22,288 nt of DNA from Rikenella microfusus (GTDB taxonomy: Bacteria > Bacteroidota > Bacteroidia > Bacteroidales > SZUA-534), in the NCBI GenBank assembly GCA_020719105.1, contig DYQV01000006.1, positions 1-22,288 of the forward strand, read 5' to 3'. The notes below the pieces were generated by a model. The model ran no database searches, was not told the origin of the DNA, and saw nothing but the letters and a program-made list of their open reading frames with translations. This document shows, piece by piece, positions 6,904-13,775 of the stretch (positions are counted from its first letter, which is position 1; each line of letters begins with the position of its first letter). A program made the position numbers and the translations under genes.

Positions 6904-8168
6904 TCAATTCCATCTTTATTTTTGGTTTTACCAACCTGTTTGCCCAAGGCAGTTTTATGGAACTCGACCGGAAGACTTATGAATACTACTTAAAGGGAGA
7001 TTACAAAAACCTGAAAAATACGGGGGATAGCATGATTTCAATGGGAATAGATTACTACTATTTGCGCATGCGTATGGGAATTCTAGCCAATAACCATCAA
7101 CAATATGCTGCATCAAATAGGCATTTTTCAAAAGCCCTTGAAATGAACTCCTGGGATACCCTTTCGCAGGAGTATATTTACTATAGTTATTTATTTGCAG
7201 GAAGAGAAGCCGATGCCATCCTATATTTGGAATCAATTCCTTGGGGCGAAAAAAACCATTCCCTTAAAGCCATATTGCGAAAGGGCTTAACAGAAATAAA
7301 TATGGGTTCGTCAGTTTCAAATTATAATCCAACTCTTTATGATTTTAATGACTTGTATTACGAAGCGGTAGAAAACAGCTTCAGTATTAATGCCGGAATT
7401 GAAGGCAATTTTTCAGATAGGATTAAAGGAACTATAGAGTTTACCAACTTTCATAAATGGGGAACATCGTATTCAAGTTATGACCCAACGGGAACCAACC
7501 TTGACTTTAGCCAAAATCAGATTTATGGAAAAGTAACCGGTTCAATTTTCCCGGGTTGGGATATTTCAGCATTTGGGCAAGTTGCATTCTACGAGAATGT
7601 TACCAGCCAGACCCAACAAGGGTATGGGAGGGCAATAAGTCAAATAAATTCGGAATCGGTAGGGGGAGTCGGTATTTCAAAAAATGGATGGAAAATTCGC
7701 ACCGGGTTCGATTTCTCGTACAGTAATTTTAGTAATTTCAATAACTCCAGGCAACTTCGGATGGAAGGATATTTAACCTACCTTCCTTTTGGAAATCTCA
7801 ATCTTTACGCTACATCAGGCGGAATGTACCAGACCGATAACAATTGGGGCTCAACTTACCAGATTAATCAATTGGTTGGATTTAAAACCTTTAAATTTTT
7901 ATGGTTTGAAACCGGAATGGTAATGGGTAACTCGTTTCTTTATGCAAGAAACCAAGGATACGCTATGAACAACTCCTATCAAATTCCTGCAACAACTATT
8001 TACGGAAACCTAAGTTTTTTATTAGGAGAGCAATGGAATATTGCTTTAACGCCATACTATACCAAGAACTTAAATTACTCCTGGGATTTGGACGCATATA
8101 CTAAAACCGATGAACAGATAAATAAATCAATGGGAGGAGCCATTAAACTAACCTTTAAATTCAAATAA
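6888..8168 (+). CDS. Outer-membrane beta-barrel protein with N-terminal TPR-like region
   Basis: The 426-residue protein begins with a signal peptide (residues 1 to about 20, ending in NLFAQ), which supports this start even though it overlaps the previous gene by 16 bases. Residues about 25-150 are helical and TPR-like, with a recognisable unit around HFSKALEMNSWDT and YSYLFAGREADAILYLESIP. From about 165 to the end the sequence alternates polar and aromatic residues in strand-length blocks, as in an outer-membrane barrel, and finishes with GGAIKLTFKFK. The layout resembles YaiO-type TPR-barrel proteins, but I cannot confirm family membership. It is probably co-translated with the upstream fusion and is followed after 2 bases by another TPR gene, so the three likely act together across the envelope. 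Confidence 0.75.
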   Translation: MRTLLINSIFIFGFTNLFAQGSFMELDRKTYEYYLKGDYKNLKNTGDSMISMGIDYYYLRMRMGILANNHQQYAASNRHFSKALEMNSWDTLSQEYIYYSYLFAGREADAILYLESIPWGEKNHSLKAILRKGLTEINMGSSVSNYNPTLYDFNDLYYEAVENSFSINAGIEGNFSDRIKGTIEFTNFHKWGTSYSSYDPTGTNLDFSQNQIYGKVTGSIFPGWDISAFGQVAFYENVTSQTQQGYGRAISQINSESVGGVGISKNGWKIRTGFDFSYSNFSNFNNSRQLRMEGYLTYLPFGNLNLYATSGGMYQTDNNWGSTYQINQLVGFKTFKFLWFETGMVMGNSFLYARNQGYAMNNSYQIPATTIYGNLSFLLGEQWNIALTPYYTKNLNYSWDLDAYTKTDEQINKSMGGAIKLTFKFK

Positions 8169-8170
8169 AT

Positions 8171-8782
8171 ATGAAAAATCTAATGGTAATAACATTTTTT
8201 ATTTTTGTGGCAGTTGTTGCCAATTCACAGGATTACAACAAATTAGCTGCTGCTTTCAGCGATAGTTATACAAAGGAAAAAGTTGGAAAATATGCTGATG
8301 CGGCTAATTCCCTAAAGGCACACTACGATGCCAATTCGTATGAAATAAACCTCCGTTTGGGTTGGTTAACCTATCTGCAGGGACAGTTCAACGAATCGTT
8401 GGGATACTACAATAAAGCCATTGAATTGATGCCTTATGCCATTGAACCACGTTTTGGTTTGGCACTGCCAGCATCATCACTGGGTAATTGGGAAATGGTA
8501 GTAGACCAATATAATAAAATACTGGCCATTGATCCTAACAACACCGTAATACTTTACCGAATGGGACTTATATCGTATGATAGGAAAGACTTTAAAAAAG
8601 CCTACGAGTATTTTGAAAAGGTAGTAAACCTTTATCCATTCGATTACCAAAGTTTGTTGATGTTTGCGTGGTCGAACCTTAAAATTGGAAAAACCCGCGA
8701 AGCAAAAATTTATTTCTATAAAACACTTTTGTACAGCCCCGACGATGCCAGTGCAAAGGAAGGGCTTGCGTTGATAAAGTAA
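8171..8782 (+). CDS. Periplasmic tetratricopeptide-repeat protein
   Basis: The 203-residue protein has a signal peptide (MKNLMVITFF through ANSQ, cleavage near residue 20) and then almost only TPR-type helical pairs. Clear units are YLQGQFNESLGYYNKAIELMP (about 68-88), NWEMVVDQYNKILAIDPNN, KDFKKAYEYFEKVVNLYP, and KTREAKIYFYKTLLYSPDD. Such proteins are protein-binding scaffolds. The gene begins 2 bases after the barrel gene stop and ends the operon, so its natural partners are the barrel protein and perhaps the periplasmic peptidase arm of the first gene. No catalytic motif is seen. A copy of the palindromic repeat begins about 50 bases downstream. Confidence 0.85.
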   Translation: MKNLMVITFFIFVAVVANSQDYNKLAAAFSDSYTKEKVGKYADAANSLKAHYDANSYEINLRLGWLTYLQGQFNESLGYYNKAIELMPYAIEPRFGLALPASSLGNWEMVVDQYNKILAIDPNNTVILYRMGLISYDRKDFKKAYEYFEKVVNLYPFDYQSLLMFAWSNLKIGKTREAKIYFYKTLLYSPDDASAKEGLALIK

Positions 8783-8830
8783 AGAAGACCGAAGATTGAA
8801 GTCCGAATACCGAGGTTGTTAGTTGGAAAA

Positions 8831-8956
8831 GCACCAAAGGGGCGTAAGAACAAAGCCCGGTCCCGATAGCTATCGGGAGCCCCGGGAAAATAGAAAAAAG
8901 CCAAAAGCGGTGCATCCAAAAATGTTGCAATGGAATGGCAACGCTACATGCACCGC
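8831..8956 (+). repeat. Dispersed palindromic intergenic repeat, copy 2
   Basis: This is the second copy of the element at 4498-4631, in the same orientation. The shared parts are the CCAAAGGGGCG head (from 8834) and the GCGGTGCAT (8907-8915) / ATGCACCGC (8948-8956) hairpin. The middle hairpin differs: CCCGG and CCGGG here enclose CCCGATAGCTATCGGG (8862-8877), a perfect 16-bp palindrome absent from copy 1. The gap 8783-9104 holds this element, degenerate GAAGTTGGAAGTC-like DNA and no gene. Confidence 0.85.
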
Positions 8957-9104
8957 AATTTGAAATAGTGAGAAGAACGAATACAGAAGTTGGAAGTCGG
9001 AAAATAGAAAACGGTTGGCAATAAGCAGTCAATAGAATACAAGAGACGGACGAATGATAATATTCTAAATTAAGTTACATGAGATTCTTATTTATATATC
9101 AATC

Positions 9105-10217
9105 ATGAAAAGCCAAAACAAAAAATTGAAATATACCGAGATTGCGCTTATCTCTTTTGTATGGTTTGTACTCTTTGTAACTCCAATACTATTTAGGGAA
9201 GATATTTACAGTCCAATCCGGAGAAGTGTGATTATGCAATTGGAGATACTGGTACCACTCTCGGTATTATTCCTGATAAACCGATTTTTATTGGTTCCCA
9301 AGTTACTTTTTAAAGGAAAACAAACAGTGTTTATTGTTTTAGTATTGGCACTTATTATTCTGTTTACAGCAGGTTCCTATCAATATGATTCCACAATTCG
9401 GAAACAATTACCGCCAGAAGTAAAACAATTTGATAATCAATTATCGTTACCGCCGTATTCAAATCCCGGCGGGATTGATCAGTTTGGAAATCTCCGTCCA
9501 TCTCCTACAAAACAGCCCCGCCCAATACCGCCCTTTGCTAATTTTTTAATACTCTCGGTTTTAGTGGTAGGGTTCGATACCGGCTTAAGGTCCGGTTTAC
9601 GATGGATTGAAGTTGAGAATGAAAAAGTGCGGCTCCAAAAGGAAAACCTGGATACCCAGCTTATCCTTTTGCGCAACCAGATAAGCCCGCATTTTTTTAT
9701 GAATACATTAAATAACATCCATTCATTGGTGGATATTAATTCCGAAGAAGCAAAAGAGGCAATTATAAAACTCTCAAAAATGATGCGGTATCTTTTATAC
9801 GAAACCGAAAATGAAAAAACATCGTTGAAAAAAGAGGTGGAATTTCTTGAGAGTTATATCAATTTAATGAGACTGCGGTTTAGCCAGAAAGTTAGAATTA
9901 ACTTAAACCTACCTACAATTATCCCTGAAAAAACAATTCCACCCTTTCTATTCACCTCATTAATTGAGAATGCCTTTAAACATGGTATCAGTTATAGGAA
10001 TGAATCATTTATTGATATTGATTTAATTTTAAGTGAAGAGAGGCTTTTATTAGTAATAAAAAATAGCAAAACAATAAAAAATAATAGTGAAGAGTTCTCC
10101 GGTATTGGAATTGAAAATACCCGAAAACGTTTATCCTTGTTATACGGAAATACCTATCACTTGGATATTATTGATAATGATGAATTATTTACAGTTAACC
10201 TATCTATACCAATATGA
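9105..10217 (+). CDS. Membrane sensor histidine kinase, LytS/YehU type
   Basis: This 370-residue inner-membrane kinase has hydrophobic segments near 12-30, 43-63, 74-90 and 145-160, with a proline-rich loop between the last two (about 100-144) that probably faces the periplasm and may sense the signal. The cytoplasmic part has the His_kinase family signature QISPHFFMNTLNNIH (192-206), with phospho-acceptor His196, the N-box LIENAFKHG (286-294) and the G-box GIGIENTRKRL (333-343). It should phosphorylate the LytTR regulator encoded next, whose ATG overlaps its stop by 4 bases. No sensory domain with a known ligand is visible, so the stimulus is unknown. I could not find a convincing promoter in front of it. 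Confidence 0.92.
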   Translation: MKSQNKKLKYTEIALISFVWFVLFVTPILFREDIYSPIRRSVIMQLEILVPLSVLFLINRFLLVPKLLFKGKQTVFIVLVLALIILFTAGSYQYDSTIRKQLPPEVKQFDNQLSLPPYSNPGGIDQFGNLRPSPTKQPRPIPPFANFLILSVLVVGFDTGLRSGLRWIEVENEKVRLQKENLDTQLILLRNQISPHFFMNTLNNIHSLVDINSEEAKEAIIKLSKMMRYLLYETENEKTSLKKEVEFLESYINLMRLRFSQKVRINLNLPTIIPEKTIPPFLFTSLIENAFKHGISYRNESFIDIDLILSEERLLLVIKNSKTIKNNSEEFSGIGIENTRKRLSLLYGNTYHLDIIDNDELFTVNLSIPI

Positions 10218-10930
10218 TTCAATGCGTTGCCATAGACGATGAACCATTGGCTTTAAAGCAAATTGCGGAGTACATTAAACTTACTCCCTTTTTGGAGTTA
10301 GCCGGATTGTTTGAAAGTGCGTTGCAATCAATGGAAGTGCTGGTTAATACCAAAGTTGACCTCATGTTTGTTGATATTAATATGCCCGATTTAAGCGGAA
10401 TGGATTTTGTGAAATCGTTGGAAAACCCTCCTAAAATTATATTTGTAACGGCCTATAGCGATTATGCCGTTGAGGGCTTCAAGGTAAATGCTATCGACTA
10501 TTTGCTAAAACCAATTGGATATTCCGATTTTTTAAAATCGGCAAATAAGGTCAGAAATTACTTTGAATCCATTCAAAATCGGCTAGTAAAAGAAGAATCC
10601 GACAAAAACTATTTGTTTGTAAAAACGGGATACAAAACAGAAAGGGTTTGTCTTGACGACATTATTTATTTTGAAGGGATGAGGGAATACGTGCGGATTC
10701 ACTTAATTAATGGTAAAACCTTAATGCCACTAATCAGTTTGCGCGTACTTGTGGAACAACTACCTTCAACCAATTTCATGCGGGTACATCGTTCTTTCAT
10801 CGTAAATCTATCAAAAATAGTATCAGTTGAGCACGCACGTATAATTTTTGATAATAAGGTTTATATTCCTGTGAGTGAACAATATAAAGAACTATTTCAG
10901 AATTTTATTAATTTGAATTCTTTGCGATAA
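10214..10930 (+). CDS. LytTR-family response regulator (kinase-linked copy)
   Basis: The 238-residue regulator has a receiver domain (1 to about 120) with acidic residues Asp8/Asp9, phospho-acceptor Asp54 in FVDINMPDL, Thr79 in FVTAYSDYA and Lys99 in YLLKPIG. A LytTR DNA-binding domain follows (about 135-235), including YFEGMREYVRIHL and FMRVHRSFIVNLSKI. On phosphorylation such proteins bind promoter repeats and activate transcription. Its ATG overlaps the kinase stop (ATGA), the usual sign of a cognate pair. A close paralogue lies at 12380-13090. Target genes are not shown by the sequence; the adjacent lipoprotein gene and the paralogue itself are the obvious candidates. Confidence 0.93.
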   Translation: MIQCVAIDDEPLALKQIAEYIKLTPFLELAGLFESALQSMEVLVNTKVDLMFVDINMPDLSGMDFVKSLENPPKIIFVTAYSDYAVEGFKVNAIDYLLKPIGYSDFLKSANKVRNYFESIQNRLVKEESDKNYLFVKTGYKTERVCLDDIIYFEGMREYVRIHLINGKTLMPLISLRVLVEQLPSTNFMRVHRSFIVNLSKIVSVEHARIIFDNKVYIPVSEQYKELFQNFINLNSLR

Positions 10931-11050
10931 ATTGCGCAGTATTTTGTTATATGTTTCAAACTGAGAATATGCTTGTAGAGAAAAAACACCATTTGGGTGA
11001 AAAGATTCCGTAGTTCATTGAAGTTATTTTTTTAGGCTACTCCACTAACT

Positions 11051-11058
11051 TACTTTTG
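11051..11058 (+). promoter_or_regulatory. Candidate -7 element of the lipoprotein gene
   Basis: TACTTTTG matches TAnnTTTG fully and would give a leader of about 40 bases to the ATG at 11106. The region 20 bases upstream is only T-rich, without a clear TTTG -33 box, so this may be an activator-dependent promoter. Confidence 0.45.
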
Positions 11059-11105
11059 AAGGGTAAATTTAAAAACCTTATTAAAAACAAGTAAAATTAT
11101 TTATT

Positions 11106-12173
11106 ATGAAAAAATCAGTTAGTTTCTTTTTAGTTTCAGTTTTCTTAAGTGCGCTTATAATTAGTTGCACCAAAAACGAAGATGTTTTGGATAGTACCAC
11201 CCTTAAGCAAACAATTAGTGAAAGTGCCATTAATCTGAATAATGCCATGGATGCTATCTCCACTTCCAAAGCTTATGCTATTTTAACAATAAGTGATGGT
11301 ACGCAAAAGGACGCCAGTATAGCAGATTCAACTTACCGAGTCTATATTCCTCTCGATTCAATCAAAGGGGTTTACGATTATCAACCGGTAACAGAATTTA
11401 ATACCTGGGGTACTCCATTAATTAAGTTTTTCACTCAAACTGAAGATAACAATCAAATGGTTGTTAACATGCCCGTTGAAAAAGTTGAAAATCCCAGAAC
11501 ATTGAGAAATTCATTGCCTGAGGATACGTTGCTTACAAATAATTTTTCAATTGCAGTTTCGGCGTATCACAATAACTACAACAGTTATCATGATTTTGAC
11601 TATATTTTGGCTTCTGAAATAAGTGTAGATAATTTTGCCGTAGGAAACTTGAATATTGACTACTTTGTTAGTCCAACTGATGGTATTCAATATGCTTCTC
11701 AATTTGCCTTTAATGGCAGTTATACAGCAAAATATAACTATGAATCGGGCGATACTACGGTTTCTAGTTTCGCTATTCAAGATGCCGAAGTGGTTTTATA
11801 CAAAGAGGAATTACTCACCATTAAAAACGATACCGCATGGTTTGGCATCGAACGGCAGTACAGTCTTACCATTGGTGATGTTCAGATTATTAGAAAACCG
11901 GGAACCTTGGAAGTTGAGGTTTATGTGAATGGGGTTTTGCAGCCAAATGCAGTAGTTGTCATTATTGATAAAGAATTTGATGCCGAAGCATCGGTTTGCA
12001 AAAAACGCGATATTCAAATAACTTTCGAAGATGGAACTACTACTACTGTATCAGCTTTGATTGGAGAATCCATAGCCAATATTAAAACCTTATTTGAGTC
12101 CTTACATCAAGTCTATTTTGCTGCTTATGTAGTTGATTGGATTGCTTACGATATTTATTATCAACGAAATTAA
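11106..12173 (+). CDS. Lipoprotein of unknown function
   Basis: The 355-residue protein starts with a lipoprotein signal peptide: MKK, a hydrophobic core and the lipobox IISC with Cys21. The residues after the cysteine (TKNEDV) carry acidic charge, as in Bacteroidota lipoproteins that reach the cell surface, although this is weak evidence for location. The rest is soluble, rich in beta-strand-like and Thr/Asn/Asp-rich stretches, without a domain I recognise. It has no TonB, SusD or peptidase motif. It sits between two paralogous LytTR regulators with its own candidate promoter and a hairpin after its stop, so it is probably a single-gene unit and a possible target of the neighbouring two-component system. 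That link is inference. Confidence 0.8.
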   Translation: MKKSVSFFLVSVFLSALIISCTKNEDVLDSTTLKQTISESAINLNNAMDAISTSKAYAILTISDGTQKDASIADSTYRVYIPLDSIKGVYDYQPVTEFNTWGTPLIKFFTQTEDNNQMVVNMPVEKVENPRTLRNSLPEDTLLTNNFSIAVSAYHNNYNSYHDFDYILASEISVDNFAVGNLNIDYFVSPTDGIQYASQFAFNGSYTAKYNYESGDTTVSSFAIQDAEVVLYKEELLTIKNDTAWFGIERQYSLTIGDVQIIRKPGTLEVEVYVNGVLQPNAVVVIIDKEFDAEASVCKKRDIQITFEDGTTTTVSALIGESIANIKTLFESLHQVYFAAYVVDWIAYDIYYQRN

Positions 12174-12211
12174 TGGTCTGAAAAGCTTATTTAGCAATTC
12201 ACATTGCATTT

Positions 12212-12260
12212 GAATTTCTATCTTGCCCTGTTGAAAGGCAAGGTAGAATTCATTTTAATA
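12212..12260 (+). terminator. Hairpin terminator after the lipoprotein gene
   Basis: GAATTTCTATCTTGCC (12212-12227) pairs with GGCAAGGTAGAATTC (12237-12251) with one bulge and one wobble around a 9-base loop. The following ATTTTAATAG is only moderately T-rich, so termination is likely but not certain. Confidence 0.6.
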
Positions 12261-12284
12261 GTGAATTCAAACTTCCATCGCGGA

Positions 12285-12298
12285 TTAGAATATTCTAA
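12285..12298. promoter_or_regulatory. Perfect 14-bp palindrome upstream of the second LytTR regulator gene
   Basis: TTAGAATATTCTAA is its own reverse complement and lies 23 bases before the -33 box of the next gene, where an activator would bind. A 13-base overlapping stretch, AATATTCTAAATT (12289-12301), is also found 46 bases before the kinase start (9059-9071), with a degenerate left half there. Confidence 0.4.
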
Positions 12299-12321
12299 AT
12301 TGAAGAATTTTTAAATTTCCG

Positions 12322-12351
12322 TTTGATACCGTTTCAAAACCCCTAACTTTA
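12322..12351 (+). promoter_or_regulatory. Candidate promoter of the second LytTR regulator gene
   Basis: TTTG (12322-12325) is followed after 18 bases by TAACTTTA (12344-12351), one mismatch from TAnnTTTG. The ATG follows 28 bases later. Confidence 0.5.
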
Positions 12352-12379
12352 CTTATTAGTAACTCATTGATTTAAAAAA

Positions 12380-13090
12380 ATGATCAGATGCCTTGCCATA
12401 GATGATGAGCCATTGGCTTTGAAACAAATAGCGGAATACATAAATAAAACACCTTTTATGGAGCTGGTTGGCATATCTGAAAGTGCCTTGCAGGCTATTG
12501 ACACAATCAATAGTAGGCAGGTTGATCTTCTGTTCGTTGATATAAATATGCCCGATTTAAGTGGAATGGATTTTGTTAAAACCTTAGAAAATCCACCGAA
12601 AGTTGTTTTTGTTACTGCTTATAGTGAATATGCATTGGAAGGGTTCCGGGTCGATGCCATGGACTATCTGCTGAAACCAATCGGTTACAATGATTTCTTA
12701 AAATCAGCCAATAAAGTTAAATCGTGGTTCGATTCGCAGCATCAAAAATTGGAAGAGGTAAAAAGTAATAAGGATTTCCTCTTTATTAAATCGGAATACA
12801 AAATCCTGAGAATCAATTTTGATGATATAAAGTATATCGAAGGAATGAATGAGTATATAAGAATACACCTCATCAATGCCAAATCAATGATGACCTTATT
12901 AAGTATGAAAGCCATTGAAGAATTACTTCCTTCCGACCGTTTTATGAGGGTACATCGTTCCTATATTGTAAGCCTTGATAAGATATCAGTAATAGAAAGA
13001 AACCGGATTATCTTTGATGAAAAAGCATATATTCCGGTAAGTGAACAGTATAAAAGTAAGTTTCAAAACTATATTGACAGTAACTTTTAA
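12380..13090 (+). CDS. LytTR-family response regulator (orphan paralogue)
   Basis: The 236-residue protein is a clear duplicate of the regulator at 10214-10930. It has the same receiver motifs (Asp8/Asp9, Asp54 in FVDINMPDL, VTAYSEYA, YLLKPIGYNDFLKSANKV) and the same LytTR layout (YIEGMNEYIRIHL, FMRVHRSYIVSLDKI). The first halves are the more similar, and the linker and parts of the DNA-binding half have diverged. No kinase gene accompanies it, so it may be driven by the LytS-type kinase upstream or by a distant one. It has its own promoter with a palindrome in front and ends at a terminator shared with the convergent HU gene. All key phosphorylation residues are intact. Confidence 0.93.
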   Translation: MIRCLAIDDEPLALKQIAEYINKTPFMELVGISESALQAIDTINSRQVDLLFVDINMPDLSGMDFVKTLENPPKVVFVTAYSEYALEGFRVDAMDYLLKPIGYNDFLKSANKVKSWFDSQHQKLEEVKSNKDFLFIKSEYKILRINFDDIKYIEGMNEYIRIHLINAKSMMTLLSMKAIEELLPSDRFMRVHRSYIVSLDKISVIERNRIIFDEKAYIPVSEQYKSKFQNYIDSNF

Positions 13091-13091
13091 C

Positions 13092-13130
13092 AAAAAAGGC
13101 ATTCCGTTTTGGAATGCCCTCAATGTTTTT
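13092..13130 (-). terminator. Terminator shared by the convergent regulator and HU genes
   Basis: GGCATTCC (13098-13105) and GGAATGCC (13111-13118) form a perfect 8-bp stem with a 5-base loop. On the minus strand it is followed by a run of six Ts (complement of 13092-13097) and terminates the HU gene. On the plus strand the tail is CTCAATGTTTTT, so it can also serve the LytTR gene, less strongly. Confidence 0.85.
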
Positions 13131-13142
13131 ATTATTTCTTGA

Positions 13143-13424
13143 TTACTTTTTATTGTTAACGTTTTCATCAAGAGCTTTACCAGCTTTAAATTTTGCAACT
13201 TTTTTAGCGGCAATTTTAATTTCTTTACCTGTTTGTGGGTTACGACCAGTGCGGGCAGCACGTTCGCTTACTGAGAAAGTTCCAAATCCAACTAATTGGA
13301 TGCTTTCTTTTTTGCCTAAGGTTGCTTTTGTAGTTTCAACAAATGCATTTAATGCTTTTTCTGCATCTGCTTTGGTTAATCCAGCTTTTGCAGCCATTGC
13401 AGCTACTAATTCTTGTTTGTTCAT
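13143..13424 (-). CDS. hup: HU-family histone-like DNA-binding protein
   Basis: The 93-residue protein has the full HU fold: the N-terminal helices MNKQELVAAMAAKAGLTKADAEKAL, the turn GFGTF (47-50 region), and the beta-arm segment GRNPQTGKEI (60-69), whose proline (63) wedges into DNA. HU dimers bend and compact the nucleoid and assist recombination and repair. The short lysine- and asparagine-rich end (NVNNKK) is ordinary. A consensus -7 element lies about 50 bases upstream on the minus strand and a strong terminator follows. The gene is monocistronic. Confidence 0.97.
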   Translation of the reverse strand: MNKQELVAAMAAKAGLTKADAEKALNAFVETTKATLGKKESIQLVGFGTFSVSERAARTGRNPQTGKEIKIAAKKVAKFKAGKALDENVNNKK

Positions 13425-13476
13425 AGTGTTAATTTTTAAATTTAAATAATATTTTTAAAGCACAGATAAATATAAG

Positions 13477-13484
13477 CAAAGATA
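13477..13484 (-). promoter_or_regulatory. Candidate -7 element of the HU gene
   Basis: On the minus strand this reads TATCTTTG, a full TAnnTTTG match, giving a leader of about 45 bases. No clear TTTG lies 20 bases further upstream. The remaining part of the gap 13425-13775 is AT-rich, contains two TTGTTAATAA stretches, and shows no ORF or convincing terminator for sbcC. Confidence 0.5.
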
Positions 13485-13775
13485 TAATAGAATCAACCAT
13501 TGGAGCATAAAAAATAATGCAAAAGTTCATTTATTTCTTTTCCATACTCATTTGTTTGTTAATAAGTTAGGTTTGGTTGTATCTAATTTTTCTACTTATA
13601 TGTCTTATTTACAAGTAATTAAAATTATAACGGTAATAAGTATATAATAAATTGAAATATTTTCTCACTTGTTAATAAAAATACCCATAAACAGGGCGTT
13701 TAAGGGTTATTTTTTATAAAAAGGACACCTTTTTTTACTAATCTTTAACTATAAAATCAGTAAAAAACATCATTT

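Noticed and set aside
8679..9032. 117-codon minus-strand open frame spanning the end of the TPR gene and the repeat
   Set aside because: Its protein is low-complexity and derived from the palindromic repeat and the GAAGTTGGAAGTC-like DNA; it has no start signal or family trait.
10987..10999. CACC-ATTTG-GGTG hairpin after the first LytTR gene
   Set aside because: The stem is only 4 bp and no T-run follows, so it is not supported as a terminator.
13114..13449. 111-codon plus-strand open frame
   Set aside because: It is the antisense of the HU gene, which is unmistakable.
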